Source: Chthoniobacterales bacterium (GTDB lineage Bacteria; Verrucomicrobiota; Verrucomicrobiia; Chthoniobacterales; UBA10450). From it: a stretch of DNA of 16,965 nucleotides. The notes beneath the pieces are model-generated. The model saw only the letters and a program-made list of their open reading frames with translations. It ran no database searches and was not told the origin of the DNA. The stretch spans positions 1-16,965 of the forward strand of contig JACCXA010000188.1 in NCBI GenBank assembly GCA_013697365.1, read 5' to 3'. The translations under genes were made by a program, and so were the position numbers. Positions 1 to 6,683 of the stretch are shown here, in pieces. How positions within the stretch are numbered: position 1 is the first letter of the stretch; each line of letters opens with the position of its first letter.

Positions 1-28
1 CGAAGCGCAGCTCCCGCTACTGTAATCG

Positions 29-79
29 GTCATTTCGAGGAATTTGAAAACGCCGGCAGGGATGACCTCGAGCACGGGC
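29..79 (+). repeat. Dispersed repeat, copy A
   Basis: This segment begins GTCAT, then has the 15-mer GGAATTTGAAAACGC (39-53), a GGGATGA (59-65) and GAGCACGGG (70-78). The same blocks occur in the same order and orientation at about 15339-15402, with the 15-mer and the GAGCACGGG block identical. The spacing between blocks differs by insertions of around 10 bases. This is direct sequence evidence for a shared repeat family; its function and boundaries are unknown. Confidence 0.65.
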
Positions 80-192
80 GTCCTCGCCTGTGGGGCCACC
101 GGGCGTCCCGCCTCGTGGCTCGGCCCCCGGGTGGCGCGGTGGAGGAGACAGCAGGCGAGACGCCCGCTGGCGCACAGCCGAGACGGCCGTGC
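73..192. repeat. Cluster of four short palindromes (AGA-loop hairpins)
   Basis: There are four imperfect palindromes: 73-92 (8-base arms, 4-base loop), 96-118 (10-base arms, 3-base loop, two mismatches), 149-169 (9-base arms, AGA loop, one mismatch) and 172-192 (9-base arms, AGA loop, one mismatch). The inner arm and loop is GGCG-AGA-CGCC or a close relative; the first two units carry it on the minus strand and the last two on the plus strand. Transcribed RNA would fold into a row of GC-rich stem-loops. This looks like a REP-type intergenic repeat cluster. There is no T-tract, so none is a classical intrinsic terminator. Confidence 0.65.
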
Positions 193-253
193 TCCGTTTC
201 GGCGTTCGTTCCCCGGGCACGAACCCGTTACAAAACGAGTCTTTCGCAGGCAT

Positions 254-265
254 GTCATCCCGAGC
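254..265 (+). repeat. GTCATCCCGAGC box
   Basis: The 12-mer GTCATCCCGAGC here is exactly the reverse complement of 15404-15415. Its first ten bases recur at 4895-4904, and a one-mismatch version lies at 15319-15330. All four sites are intergenic, which supports a dispersed repeat boundary rather than chance. Confidence 0.5.
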
Positions 266-483
266 CGGCGAAGCGCGGCCCAGGGAGCTCTCTGCGGCCG
301 CGGGCGCGTTCAGATGAGCCTAAGTTCAAATCGGCCAGCCCAGCCCTCAAGGGAGAGGCGATTGTTTGTGGTTGGACGGGGATCTTTTGCTTTCCGTCAT
401 TCGTGCGCTCCCCTCGACTGTGCTTCGCCGGTCCCCCATGACATGCTCTCGCGCTACCGGTTTTTCCGCGTGTAGAGTCAACG

Positions 484-1560
484 ATGGAATCGAATCTTTT
501 CACTCCGCTGCGATTGCGCGACGTGACGTTTCGCAATCGCATCGGCGTTTCGCCGATGTGTCAGTATTCGAGCGTCGACGGCTTCGCAAACGATTGGCAT
601 CTCGTGCATCTCGGCAGTCGTGCTGTGGGCGGCGCGGCGCTGGTCATGACGGAGGCGAGCGCTGTTCTGCCGGAAGGCCGGATCAGCCCGCAGGATCTCG
701 GCCTGTGGAAGGACGAACAGATCGAGATGCTGGCGCGTATTTTCCGATTCCTCGAGGAAAACGGCGCTGTGCCGGCGATGCAGCTCGCGCACGCCGGCCG
801 GAAAGCCAGCACGGCGCCACCATGGCAAGGAGGCGGCGCGGTCGCGGAAACCGAAGGCGGCTGGCGGCCGATCTATGCGCCCAGCGCGGAGGCGTTCAAC
901 GCGGATTCCATCGTTCCAACAGAACTTGATCATGCCGGAATCCAGAACGTCGTGCGGGCCTTCGCGAGCACTGCGCAGCGCGCGCTAGAGGCCGGGGCAA
1001 AAATGATCGAGATCCATGCGGCGCACGGTTACCTGCTCCACGAGTTTCTCTCTCCTTTGAGCAACACACGAACGGACGGCTACGGCGGTTCGTTTGAAAA
1101 TCGGACGCGTGCAACCCGCGAAGTCGTGGGAGCTGTTCGGCGCGTTTGGCCGGAGCGTCTTCCCCTGGCTGTTCGCATCTCATCGACCGACTGGGTTGAA
1201 GGCGGATGGGACGGCGATCAATCAGTCGAACTTTCTAAGCGTCTCAAGGCGCTCGGTGTTGATCTGATCGATTGTTCCTCCGGCGGCGCGGTGCCGAATG
1301 CAAAGATCCCGCTGGGGCCGGGCTACCAAGTGCCGTTTGCCGAGCGCGTCCGACGTGAAGCCAGCGTGGCAACGGCGGCCCTCGGGATGATCACGACGGC
1401 CGGGCAGGCGAACGAACTGATCAGCACCGGCCGGGCGGACATGGTTTTCATGGCGCGTGAGTTTCTGCGTGAGCCCTACTGGCCGCTCAAGGCCGCAGCG
1501 GAATTGGGCGTGAAACCAGAAGCCCCGGTGCAATATGGCCGCGCTTTCATTACAGGCTAG
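484..1560 (+). CDS. namA: NADH:flavin oxidoreductase, old yellow enzyme family (YqjM/NamA type)
   Basis: The predicted 358-residue protein is an FMN-dependent TIM-barrel ene-reductase, which in this family reduces activated C=C bonds of enones, and some nitro compounds, with NAD(P)H. Family landmarks are clear: SPMCQYSS near the N terminus puts Cys26 and Tyr28 where YqjM-type enzymes have their FMN-tuning cysteine and substrate-site tyrosine. Q100 lies in MQLAHAGRK, and the paired histidines H178 and H181 (HAAHGY) would hold the substrate carbonyl. GYGGSFENR follows, and a GRADMVFMAREFLR segment near residues 316-329 is typical of the phosphate-binding end. The C-terminal YGRAF resembles the arginine finger donated across the YqjM dimer (inference). 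At 358 residues it is slightly longer than the roughly 340 usual. No signal peptide, so cytosolic. It is probably co-transcribed with trhO, 9 bases downstream. No strong ribosome-binding site is visible. The physiological substrate cannot be inferred. Confidence 0.93.
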   Translation: MESNLFTPLRLRDVTFRNRIGVSPMCQYSSVDGFANDWHLVHLGSRAVGGAALVMTEASAVLPEGRISPQDLGLWKDEQIEMLARIFRFLEENGAVPAMQLAHAGRKASTAPPWQGGGAVAETEGGWRPIYAPSAEAFNADSIVPTELDHAGIQNVVRAFASTAQRALEAGAKMIEIHAAHGYLLHEFLSPLSNTRTDGYGGSFENRTRATREVVGAVRRVWPERLPLAVRISSTDWVEGGWDGDQSVELSKRLKALGVDLIDCSSGGAVPNAKIPLGPGYQVPFAERVRREASVATAALGMITTAGQANELISTGRADMVFMAREFLREPYWPLKAAAELGVKPEAPVQYGRAFITG

Positions 1561-1569
1561 ATTCCGGCT

Positions 1570-2469
1570 GTGCACGACTGGACGGTCATACTTTTTTACA
1601 AATACGTATCCATCGGGGAACCGGTTCGGTTCGTCGCGGAGCAGCGGGAGCTGTGCTCTGGACTTGGCTTGAAGGGACGCGTCTTGATTGCCTCCGAAGG
1701 AATCAACGGAACGCTCGCCGGCCCTCCATCAGCGATCGCTCAATATGTCACGACGCTGCATGCAGATGCGCGGTTCAGCGATGTCGCCGTGAAAATGAGT
1801 TCCGGCGATTCTGACACTTTCCCGAAGCTGATCGTAAAGAGCCGGCGCGAGATTGTCGCGCTCGGCTTGGAAGAGATCAGGGCGGAGCAGGACAACCAGC
1901 TCTCGCCTTCGGACTGGAAGCGCATGATGGAGGAAAATCCGGACGCGGTCGTCCTCGATGTCCGGAACCGCTTTGAATCAGAGGCCGGTAGATTCGCAGG
2001 CGCCGTGGTCTGCGAGATTGAACACTTTCGGGAGCTGCCCGCTTATGTCAGCCAGCTGGAAGAGTTCAAAGACAAAAAAGTGCTGATGTATTGCACGGGC
2101 GGAATCCGATGCGAAAAAGCTGCCGCGTTGCTGCGCAGTCGAGGATTCGATGACGTCTTCCAACTCCACGGAGGAATCGTGACGTATCAGGAGCAATTCG
2201 GGAACGAGCATTGGGAGGGAGAATGTTTTGTCTTCGATCAACGCATGACGGTGCGGATTGACGATGGTCTGGTGCAGATCGGCCGCTGTGCGCACAGCGG
2301 CCGGCCCACAAGCCGTTTCGTCAATTGCTTGCACGATCCCTGTCACAGGCTCTTCATTCTTTCCCGGGAAGCGGAACGAACGAATCCGGACTTCCGGCTT
2401 TGTCCCGAATGCCTGGCGACAGGATTGCGCTTCGAGACCGCCGAATATACCGCGGCGAATTCGGGCTAG
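1570..2469 (+). CDS. trhO: tRNA uridine(34) hydroxylase (rhodanese-domain, YceA/TrhO)
   Basis: The 299-residue protein matches the TrhO/YceA family, which hydroxylates uridine 34 of certain tRNAs (5-hydroxyuridine, precursor of cmo5U/mcmo5U) in an oxygen-dependent reaction. The N-terminal acylphosphatase-like half contains the SEGINGTLAG signature (42-51). A rhodanese domain follows, with VLDVRNRFE (128-136) and the active loop YCTGGIRCEK, giving Cys175 as the catalytic cysteine and Cys181 as the second conserved one. The tail is cysteine-rich (C240, C253, C258, C278, C281), a possible metal-binding module common in the family. The start is a GTG, 9 bases after the stop of the preceding oxidoreductase, which suggests co-transcription and translational coupling. 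The gene converges with the spermidine-synthase-like gene, with 56 bases between them. Confidence 0.93.
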   Translation: MHDWTVILFYKYVSIGEPVRFVAEQRELCSGLGLKGRVLIASEGINGTLAGPPSAIAQYVTTLHADARFSDVAVKMSSGDSDTFPKLIVKSRREIVALGLEEIRAEQDNQLSPSDWKRMMEENPDAVVLDVRNRFESEAGRFAGAVVCEIEHFRELPAYVSQLEEFKDKKVLMYCTGGIRCEKAAALLRSRGFDDVFQLHGGIVTYQEQFGNEHWEGECFVFDQRMTVRIDDGLVQIGRCAHSGRPTSRFVNCLHDPCHRLFILSREAERTNPDFRLCPECLATGLRFETAEYTAANSG

Positions 2470-2482
2470 GCGGCGCTGCGGA

Positions 2483-2503
2483 GCTCGGCCGTCTCGGCTG
2501 TGC
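2483..2503 (-). repeat. Single inverted copy of the AGA-loop hairpin between convergent genes
   Basis: Read on the minus strand, this 21-base stretch matches 172-192 at 20 of 21 positions, including an 18-base perfect match (2486-2503 against 172-189). It sits in the 56-base gap between the stops of trhO (+) and the spermidine-synthase-like gene (-). It can form a weak GC-rich hairpin (7 of 9 arm positions pair). It could act as a bidirectional transcript-end structure, though there is no adjacent T-tract. Confidence 0.6.
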
Positions 2504-2525
2504 GACTAGCAGTTCAGGTGTTGCG

Positions 2526-3200
2526 CTACGGCCGCTCGCCGACGTAGATCATGTGCGCGAAACGTTTTGCGCGCTCGTGCGCTTTCGCCGGATACTCCTC
2601 CGTCGTAAAGCCCGCGTGGGAAAGTTCCTCGGGGAATCCCGGCTCCGGTTCGGCCGACCAAAACGCTACGCGGCCGCCTGGCTTGAGCGCGTGGGAGATG
2701 AGTTTGAGCCCGCGCCAGTCATACAAGCGCGAATTCTTTTTCTGCACGAATGAGGTCGGTCCGTTGTCGACATCGAGAAGAATGGCGTCGTAGGAATCCT
2801 TCGCGGCCCGCCGGATAACGGCGAAGACATCAGCAATCAAGACTTCGACGCGCTTGTCGTTTAACAGGCCGCCGTTCAATCCCCCAAGCAGATCGCGATT
2901 CCAGGCCACGACTTCAGGCAGCAATTCCGCCACCTGCACGACGCCGATTTTCCCGATCAATTCCAGCACACGCTTGAGACTGAACCCCAAACCGAGCCCG
3001 CCAATCAAGACGCGGCGTTCCGGCCGTCTCGCCAATTGCAGGCATGCCTTGTCGGCCAGTAGAATTTCAGAAGTCGTCGAGGTACTGCTCATGAGCTGAC
3101 GGCTGTTCAACTTCATGAAATATTCGCCATCGTGTTCGTGCAGGCTCAGACGCGAACCGTCCGGCGTCCGGACTTCGGCGAGATTACGGAATGGCTTCAC
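2526..3200 (-). CDS. Spermidine-synthase-like protein (class I SAM-methyltransferase fold)
   Basis: The 224-residue protein resembles the SpeE/polyamine aminopropyltransferase superfamily. It has a beta-alpha nucleotide-binding fold with glycine motif GGLGLGFSL (67-75), an acidic residue after the second strand (E92), IADVF (D124) and LLDVDNGP (141-148). Genuine spermidine synthases carry GGGDGG at the glycine loop and a DSSDP-like active-site motif. Here the loop aspartate is replaced by Leu and the second motif reads DVDNGP, so polyamine synthesis is doubtful; it is better called a spermine/spermidine-synthase-like protein of unknown substrate. At 224 residues it is shorter than the roughly 280 of true SpeE. 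The start is GTG, 3 bases beyond the stop of the RluA-family gene, so it is the last gene of the minus-strand operon. Cytosolic, no membrane segment. Confidence 0.8.
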   Translation of the reverse strand: MKPFRNLAEVRTPDGSRLSLHEHDGEYFMKLNSRQLMSSTSTTSEILLADKACLQLARRPERRVLIGGLGLGFSLKRVLELIGKIGVVQVAELLPEVVAWNRDLLGGLNGGLLNDKRVEVLIADVFAVIRRAAKDSYDAILLDVDNGPTSFVQKKNSRLYDWRGLKLISHALKPGGRVAFWSAEPEPGFPEELSHAGFTTEEYPAKAHERAKRFAHMIYVGERP

Positions 3201-3203
3201 TCG

Positions 3204-4073
3204 TTAGACCAGGCGGGCCAGTTCCTTCGGGAGCGGTGACTCGAAGCTCAGTTCCTGTTGCGTAACAGGATGGAGAAACTTCAACCCGCAGGCGTGAAGA
3301 CCGAGACGATGCGCTGGGTTGGTCTTGGATCCGTATTTTTCATCGCCGACGATCGGGCAGCCCAAGTCCGCCAAATGGACGCGAATCTGGTGACGCCGGC
3401 CGGTGCCCAGGATGAGCTCGACAAGCGTCCTTTTCTGGCCGCGCGCGAGGACGCGAAAATGCGTGACCGCAAGCCGCGTTTCTGGACTCGCGGGCGCGCT
3501 ATAAACTCGGAAGGGATTCGTTTCGTTGAGATGAGATTCCATCGTGCCTTCAGCCTTCGGCAGATTCCCTTCGACGACGGCCTCGTAGCGTTTGAGGACG
3601 CGATCCCAGCCTGTTTGCAGCGCATGCTTCCCTTCCTCAGTTTTGGCGAATACCATCAAACCCGACGTTTCGCGATCGAGCCGGTGCACGATCCAAATGC
3701 GGTCACGCGCATGCGCCTGCCCGCGCCGCAGGTAGTCGGTCAGCTGGAAATACGCGGTCTTTTCCGGTTCCGCTACGCTCGCGACGCTGAGGAAATTCTC
3801 GGGCTTATCGATCACGATGACGGTCGCGTCTTCGTGATAAACCTTCATGCCGCAGGCGAGTGTCGTTTTCGGAACGGCGAAGCGATCAGAGCGAATGGCG
3901 ACGGTATCGCCGGGGACCAGCGGATGATCGAACTGTGTGGTCGGGCGGCCATTGACGGTGACGGCCTGGTGCTTCAGCCAGGTGCGAATTTGCTTCTTTT
4001 TCAGCCCGGCCCATTGCTCGAAAAGAAACGGCAGCAACTGCGCCGGCGCTTCGACTGTGCATGATTTCCGCAT
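3204..4073 (-). CDS. RluA-family RNA pseudouridine synthase
   Basis: The 289-residue protein converts specific uridines in rRNA and/or tRNA to pseudouridine. An S4-like RNA-binding segment occupies about residues 10-65 (KKKQIRTWLKHQAVTVNG). The catalytic domain has the family signature IVHRLDRETSGLMVFAKT, giving catalytic Asp133, and the later GRRHQIRVHLADLGCPIVGDEKYG motif in which the arginine and histidine contact the flipped uridine. Length and domain order match RluA/RluC/RluD-type enzymes. Which site it modifies cannot be read from sequence, so no specific symbol is assigned. ATG start; it follows the enoyl-CoA hydratase gene by 24 bases and precedes the spermidine-synthase-like gene by 3 bases. 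No functional link with the upstream acyl-CoA genes is apparent. Confidence 0.93.
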   Translation of the reverse strand: MRKSCTVEAPAQLLPFLFEQWAGLKKKQIRTWLKHQAVTVNGRPTTQFDHPLVPGDTVAIRSDRFAVPKTTLACGMKVYHEDATVIVIDKPENFLSVASVAEPEKTAYFQLTDYLRRGQAHARDRIWIVHRLDRETSGLMVFAKTEEGKHALQTGWDRVLKRYEAVVEGNLPKAEGTMESHLNETNPFRVYSAPASPETRLAVTHFRVLARGQKRTLVELILGTGRRHQIRVHLADLGCPIVGDEKYGSKTNPAHRLGLHACGLKFLHPVTQQELSFESPLPKELARLV

Positions 4074-4097
4074 GCTGTGAGAACGCGCCGCCCGGGA

Positions 4098-4865
4098 CTA
4101 TTGCGGCGCCCAGGCAGGCGCGCGTTTCTCCAGAAAAGCCGCGACACCTTCCCGCGCCTCATGCGACTCGCGGGCGTGCATATGATGCGCGAGCGCGCGC
4201 TCGATGTCTTCCTTGACCGAGACGGGCCAGAGCTGTTCGAGCAGCCGCTTGGAATTCGCGAGTGCCCCCGGCGCTCCCTGCAGGACCGCGGCGGCGATTT
4301 TGTGCACCTCGCTCTCCAGGTCCCCAGGCGAAACGACGCGATTCACCAAACCCATCTCACGCGCGCGTCCCGCATCGATCAACTCGGCTGCGAAGAGCAG
4401 CTCCCGGACGTCGCGTTCGTGCAACTGGCGCCGGAGAAAAGTCATGACCAGACCGGCAACGAGACCGCGCTTCACTTCGGGATAGCCGATCTTCGTTCCC
4501 TCCGCGGCGACCACAAAATCACAAGCTGACATGATCCCGGCACCGCCCGCCACGGCAGCCCCGTGGACGGCGGCGATTGTAATGAGTCGGGTCTGGCTTA
4601 GCGCGAGAAGAGTTCGGGCCACCATGCCGCCCGATTCATGCGCTTTTTCCGGCAGGGCGGTTTCGTTCATATCGAGGCCGGCGCAGAAGGCCGGGCCTGC
4701 GCCTCGCAGGATGAGGATGCGCTGGGTTTCGTCGGCAGAAGCGGTATCGATCGCGACCGTGAGCTCGGTCATCAATTCGACGGTCAAAGCGTTGCGGCGG
4801 TCGGGGCGATTGAGTGTGAGAATGGTGACCTGCGAGGACTGCTTTTCGATCAGGACGACGGGCAT
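4098..4865 (-). CDS. Enoyl-CoA hydratase/isomerase family protein, probable methylglutaconyl-CoA hydratase (LiuC-like)
   Basis: The 255-residue crotonase-fold protein has the classic oxyanion-hole segments GPAFCAGLDMNE (57-68) and HGAAVAGGAGIMSACDF (101-117). The catalytic glutamate corresponding to crotonase Glu164 is E130, in GYPEVKRGL. The other crotonase glutamate (Glu144) is replaced by Gly110; I recall bacterial LiuC-type methylglutaconyl-CoA hydratases also having Gly there, so this does not imply inactivity. The gene lies 98 bases downstream of a carboxyltransferase gene of the methylcrotonyl-CoA carboxylase type, the enzyme acting just before methylglutaconyl-CoA hydratase in leucine breakdown. 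This context is the main reason for the specific call. A generic enoyl-CoA hydratase or isomerase remains possible. ATG start; cytosolic; no visible ribosome-binding site. Confidence 0.85.
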   Translation of the reverse strand: MPVVLIEKQSSQVTILTLNRPDRRNALTVELMTELTVAIDTASADETQRILILRGAGPAFCAGLDMNETALPEKAHESGGMVARTLLALSQTRLITIAAVHGAAVAGGAGIMSACDFVVAAEGTKIGYPEVKRGLVAGLVMTFLRRQLHERDVRELLFAAELIDAGRAREMGLVNRVVSPGDLESEVHKIAAAVLQGAPGALANSKRLLEQLWPVSVKEDIERALAHHMHARESHEAREGVAAFLEKRAPAWAPQ

Positions 4866-4894
4866 ACGGGAGGATTGTGCAATCGCCTCAAGTT

Positions 4895-4957
4895 GTCATC
4901 CCGAACCATAGCAACCGGGAGGTTCCTGCTGCGACTAGCGATTTGCTTACAGCAGGA
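4895..4957. repeat. Intergenic repeat remnant with hairpin between the carboxyltransferase and hydratase genes
   Basis: The 98-base gap holds GTCATCCCGA (4895-4904), shared with the dispersed boxes at 254 and 15406-15415. It also holds a perfect 8-base inverted repeat TCCTGCTG / CAGCAGGA (4924-4931 and 4950-4957) with an 18-base loop, extendable by two G-T pairs. On the minus-strand transcript the stem starts six bases after the carboxyltransferase stop. No U-run follows, so it is not a typical intrinsic terminator; it could stabilise or process the mRNA, or simply be part of the repeat. Confidence 0.45.
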
Positions 4958-4963
4958 GTGCCC

Positions 4964-6589
4964 TTAGACCTGAACCACGCCCGTGTGGAATCGCGCTTTC
5001 GGCATCGGTCGCGAAACGTATTGCAACAGCCGCATCAGGACTTCGCGGGTTTCATGCGGCTGAATGACTGCATCCACCCAGCCGCGGGCCGCGCCGTAGC
5101 GGATGTCGGTTTGTTCTTCGTAGCTTTTCTTGACGGTCGCGCGCAGCTCTTCGAGTTCCTCCGGCGTCGATTTCTTGTCGCCGCGATCACGGGCTCTGGC
5201 GAGGACACTAAAGATTGTATCGGAGGCCTGCGCCGCACCCATCACGGCATAGCGGGAGTTCGGCCAGGCGAGGATAAAGCGCGGATCGTAGGCCTTGCCG
5301 CAGAGCGCGTAATTACCGGCGCCGAACGATCCACCGACGACAACGGTGATCTTCGGCACCACGGAGTTGCTGACTGCATTCACGAGCTTCGCACCGCTGC
5401 GGATGATTCCGCTTTGCTCCGCGTCGCGGCCAACCATAAACCCGGTTACATCCTGGAAAAAAATGATCGGCAACCCTGTCTGATTGCAATCCAGGATGAA
5501 GCGCGCGGCCTTGTCCGCGCTGTCGGCGTAAATCACGCCGCCCATCTGGATGCCTTCCTTCTTGGTGCGGACCTGCTGGCGCTGACTGGCCACGATCCCG
5601 ACCGGCCGTCCGCCGATGCGAGCGTAAGTTGTAACGAGCGTTTTGCCGTAATCGGCTTTGTATTCATCCAGCGAATCCGCGTCAATGATCGATGCCAGTA
5701 GATCGCGCGTGTCGTAGGGCTTGTGGCCGTCGAGGCTGATGACGTCGTAGACCGCGTCGGGTTTTTTGGCCGGCGCCGTGGCGGGAATTTTCGCCGCGTG
5801 CTTCGCTTGTTCGGCTTCCGGTAGAAGGGCGACTAACGAGCGCAAGCGCTTTAAGCACGACGGGTCATCCTTTTCGTAAAAATCCACTGTGCCGCTGATC
5901 TCGGCGTGCATTTTCGCGCCCCCAAGCTCCTCCGCTTCGATCACCTGTCCGATTGCGGCCTGCACCAGCGAGGGACCAGCCAGATAAAGGCCGCTCCCTT
6001 CCGTCATGAGAATCTTGTCGCACAGCACCGGGAGATAGGCCCCGCCCGCGACGCAGTTCCCCATGATCGCGGCGAACTGCGGGACTCCTGCCGCGGAGAT
6101 GACAGAATTGTTCCGGAAAATGCGGCCGAAATCGTCTTCATCCGGGAAGATTTCGTCCTGCATCGGGAGGAAAACGCCGGCTGAATCGACCAGGTAGATG
6201 ATCGGCAGGTTGCATTCGAATCCGATGCGCTGAGCGCGAATGAGCTTCTTGGCGGTCTGCGGAAAGAACGCGCCGGCTTTCACGGTCGCGTCATTCGCCA
6301 CAATCATGCAGGGGACGCCCGCGACATTCCCGATCCCGGCGACAGTGCCCGCGGCGGGGATGTTGCCCCACTGCGAATACATCTTGTAGGCGGCCCAAAG
6401 TCCGACCTCGAAGAAGGGCGCGTTCTTATCGAGCAATTGCGCGATGCGCTCGCGTGCGAACAGCCGCCCGAGCTTATGCTGCCGATCCTGCCCCGCTTTC
6501 CCGCCACCTTCGCGCAAGAGGGCTTCTTCGTTTTGGATCGTGGTGCACCGTTCGCGCAGCGGATCAACGGACGCAGGTGGACGGGACAT
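4964..6589 (-). CDS. mccB: Acyl-CoA carboxylase carboxyltransferase (beta) subunit, probably methylcrotonyl-CoA carboxylase
   Basis: The 541-residue protein is a biotin-dependent acyl-CoA carboxyltransferase with two crotonase-like halves. The N-terminal half has VANDATVKAG (97-106), VDSAGVFLPMQDE (134-146) and the oxyanion-hole motif MGNCVAGGAY (176-185). The C-terminal half has FFQDVTGFMVG (377-387), GSFGAGNYA (420-428) and WPNSRYAVMG (442-451). Length and motifs fit methylcrotonyl-CoA carboxylase beta chains (about 535 residues), which transfer CO2 from carboxybiotin to 3-methylcrotonyl-CoA in leucine catabolism. Geranyl-CoA or another branched acyl-CoA is an alternative. The LiuC-like hydratase downstream supports the leucine assignment. 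The alpha subunit with biotin carboxylase and carrier domains is required for activity and is not in this window. ATG start; first gene of a probable four-gene minus-strand operon. Confidence 0.9.
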   Translation of the reverse strand: MSRPPASVDPLRERCTTIQNEEALLREGGGKAGQDRQHKLGRLFARERIAQLLDKNAPFFEVGLWAAYKMYSQWGNIPAAGTVAGIGNVAGVPCMIVANDATVKAGAFFPQTAKKLIRAQRIGFECNLPIIYLVDSAGVFLPMQDEIFPDEDDFGRIFRNNSVISAAGVPQFAAIMGNCVAGGAYLPVLCDKILMTEGSGLYLAGPSLVQAAIGQVIEAEELGGAKMHAEISGTVDFYEKDDPSCLKRLRSLVALLPEAEQAKHAAKIPATAPAKKPDAVYDVISLDGHKPYDTRDLLASIIDADSLDEYKADYGKTLVTTYARIGGRPVGIVASQRQQVRTKKEGIQMGGVIYADSADKAARFILDCNQTGLPIIFFQDVTGFMVGRDAEQSGIIRSGAKLVNAVSNSVVPKITVVVGGSFGAGNYALCGKAYDPRFILAWPNSRYAVMGAAQASDTIFSVLARARDRGDKKSTPEELEELRATVKKSYEEQTDIRYGAARGWVDAVIQPHETREVLMRLLQYVSRPMPKARFHTGVVQV

Positions 6590-6683
6590 CAGGGAAGACG
6601 GGTAAGCCGCGGCACTGGGCGAATCAAGCGCCTCGGGGAAGCTAGTTCGCGGCGGAACACCGGGCGATACACGCGAGCCAACG

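Larger units (their letters stand above)
1..483. other. Non-coding, repeat-rich intergenic region
   Basis: I see no credible gene here. The open frames on both strands overlap one another, are rich in Arg, Pro, Gly and Ala, and lack any recognisable domain. The stretch instead contains a dispersed-repeat copy (about 29-79), a run of four short palindromes (73-192) and a GTCATCCCGAGC box (254-265). From about 320 to 483 I see no clear structure. The end of this region must hold the promoter and leader of the old-yellow-enzyme gene at 484, but I cannot pick out convincing -35/-10 elements. Confidence 0.7.

Noticed and set aside
73..192. CRISPR array or integron attC cluster
   Set aside because: The units are self-complementary, unequal in spacing and in both orientations, without spacers or recombination-site motifs; no cas or integrase gene is present.
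44..475. 143-codon plus-strand open frame, and overlapping frames on both strands, left of the oxidoreductase gene
   Set aside because: It runs through the palindromic repeat cluster, has biased Arg/Pro/Gly composition and no domain, and competes with several equally long overlapping frames.
3258..4064. 268-codon plus-strand open frame antisense to the RluA-family gene
   Set aside because: It is a shadow of the pseudouridine synthase reading frame, with no recognisable motif of its own.
2526..4073. A new RNA-modification plus polyamine system made from the RluA-like and SpeE-like genes
   Set aside because: Close spacing shows co-transcription only; both proteins belong to widespread families often placed in unrelated operons, and nothing links their activities.
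4924..4957. Rho-independent terminator after the carboxyltransferase gene
   Set aside because: The stem is present but no U-run follows on the minus-strand transcript, and the next gene in the same direction is close.
4877..5701. 274-codon plus-strand open frame antisense to the carboxyltransferase gene
   Set aside because: The opposite strand encodes a clear acyl-CoA carboxyltransferase; such antisense frames are expected in GC-rich coding DNA.
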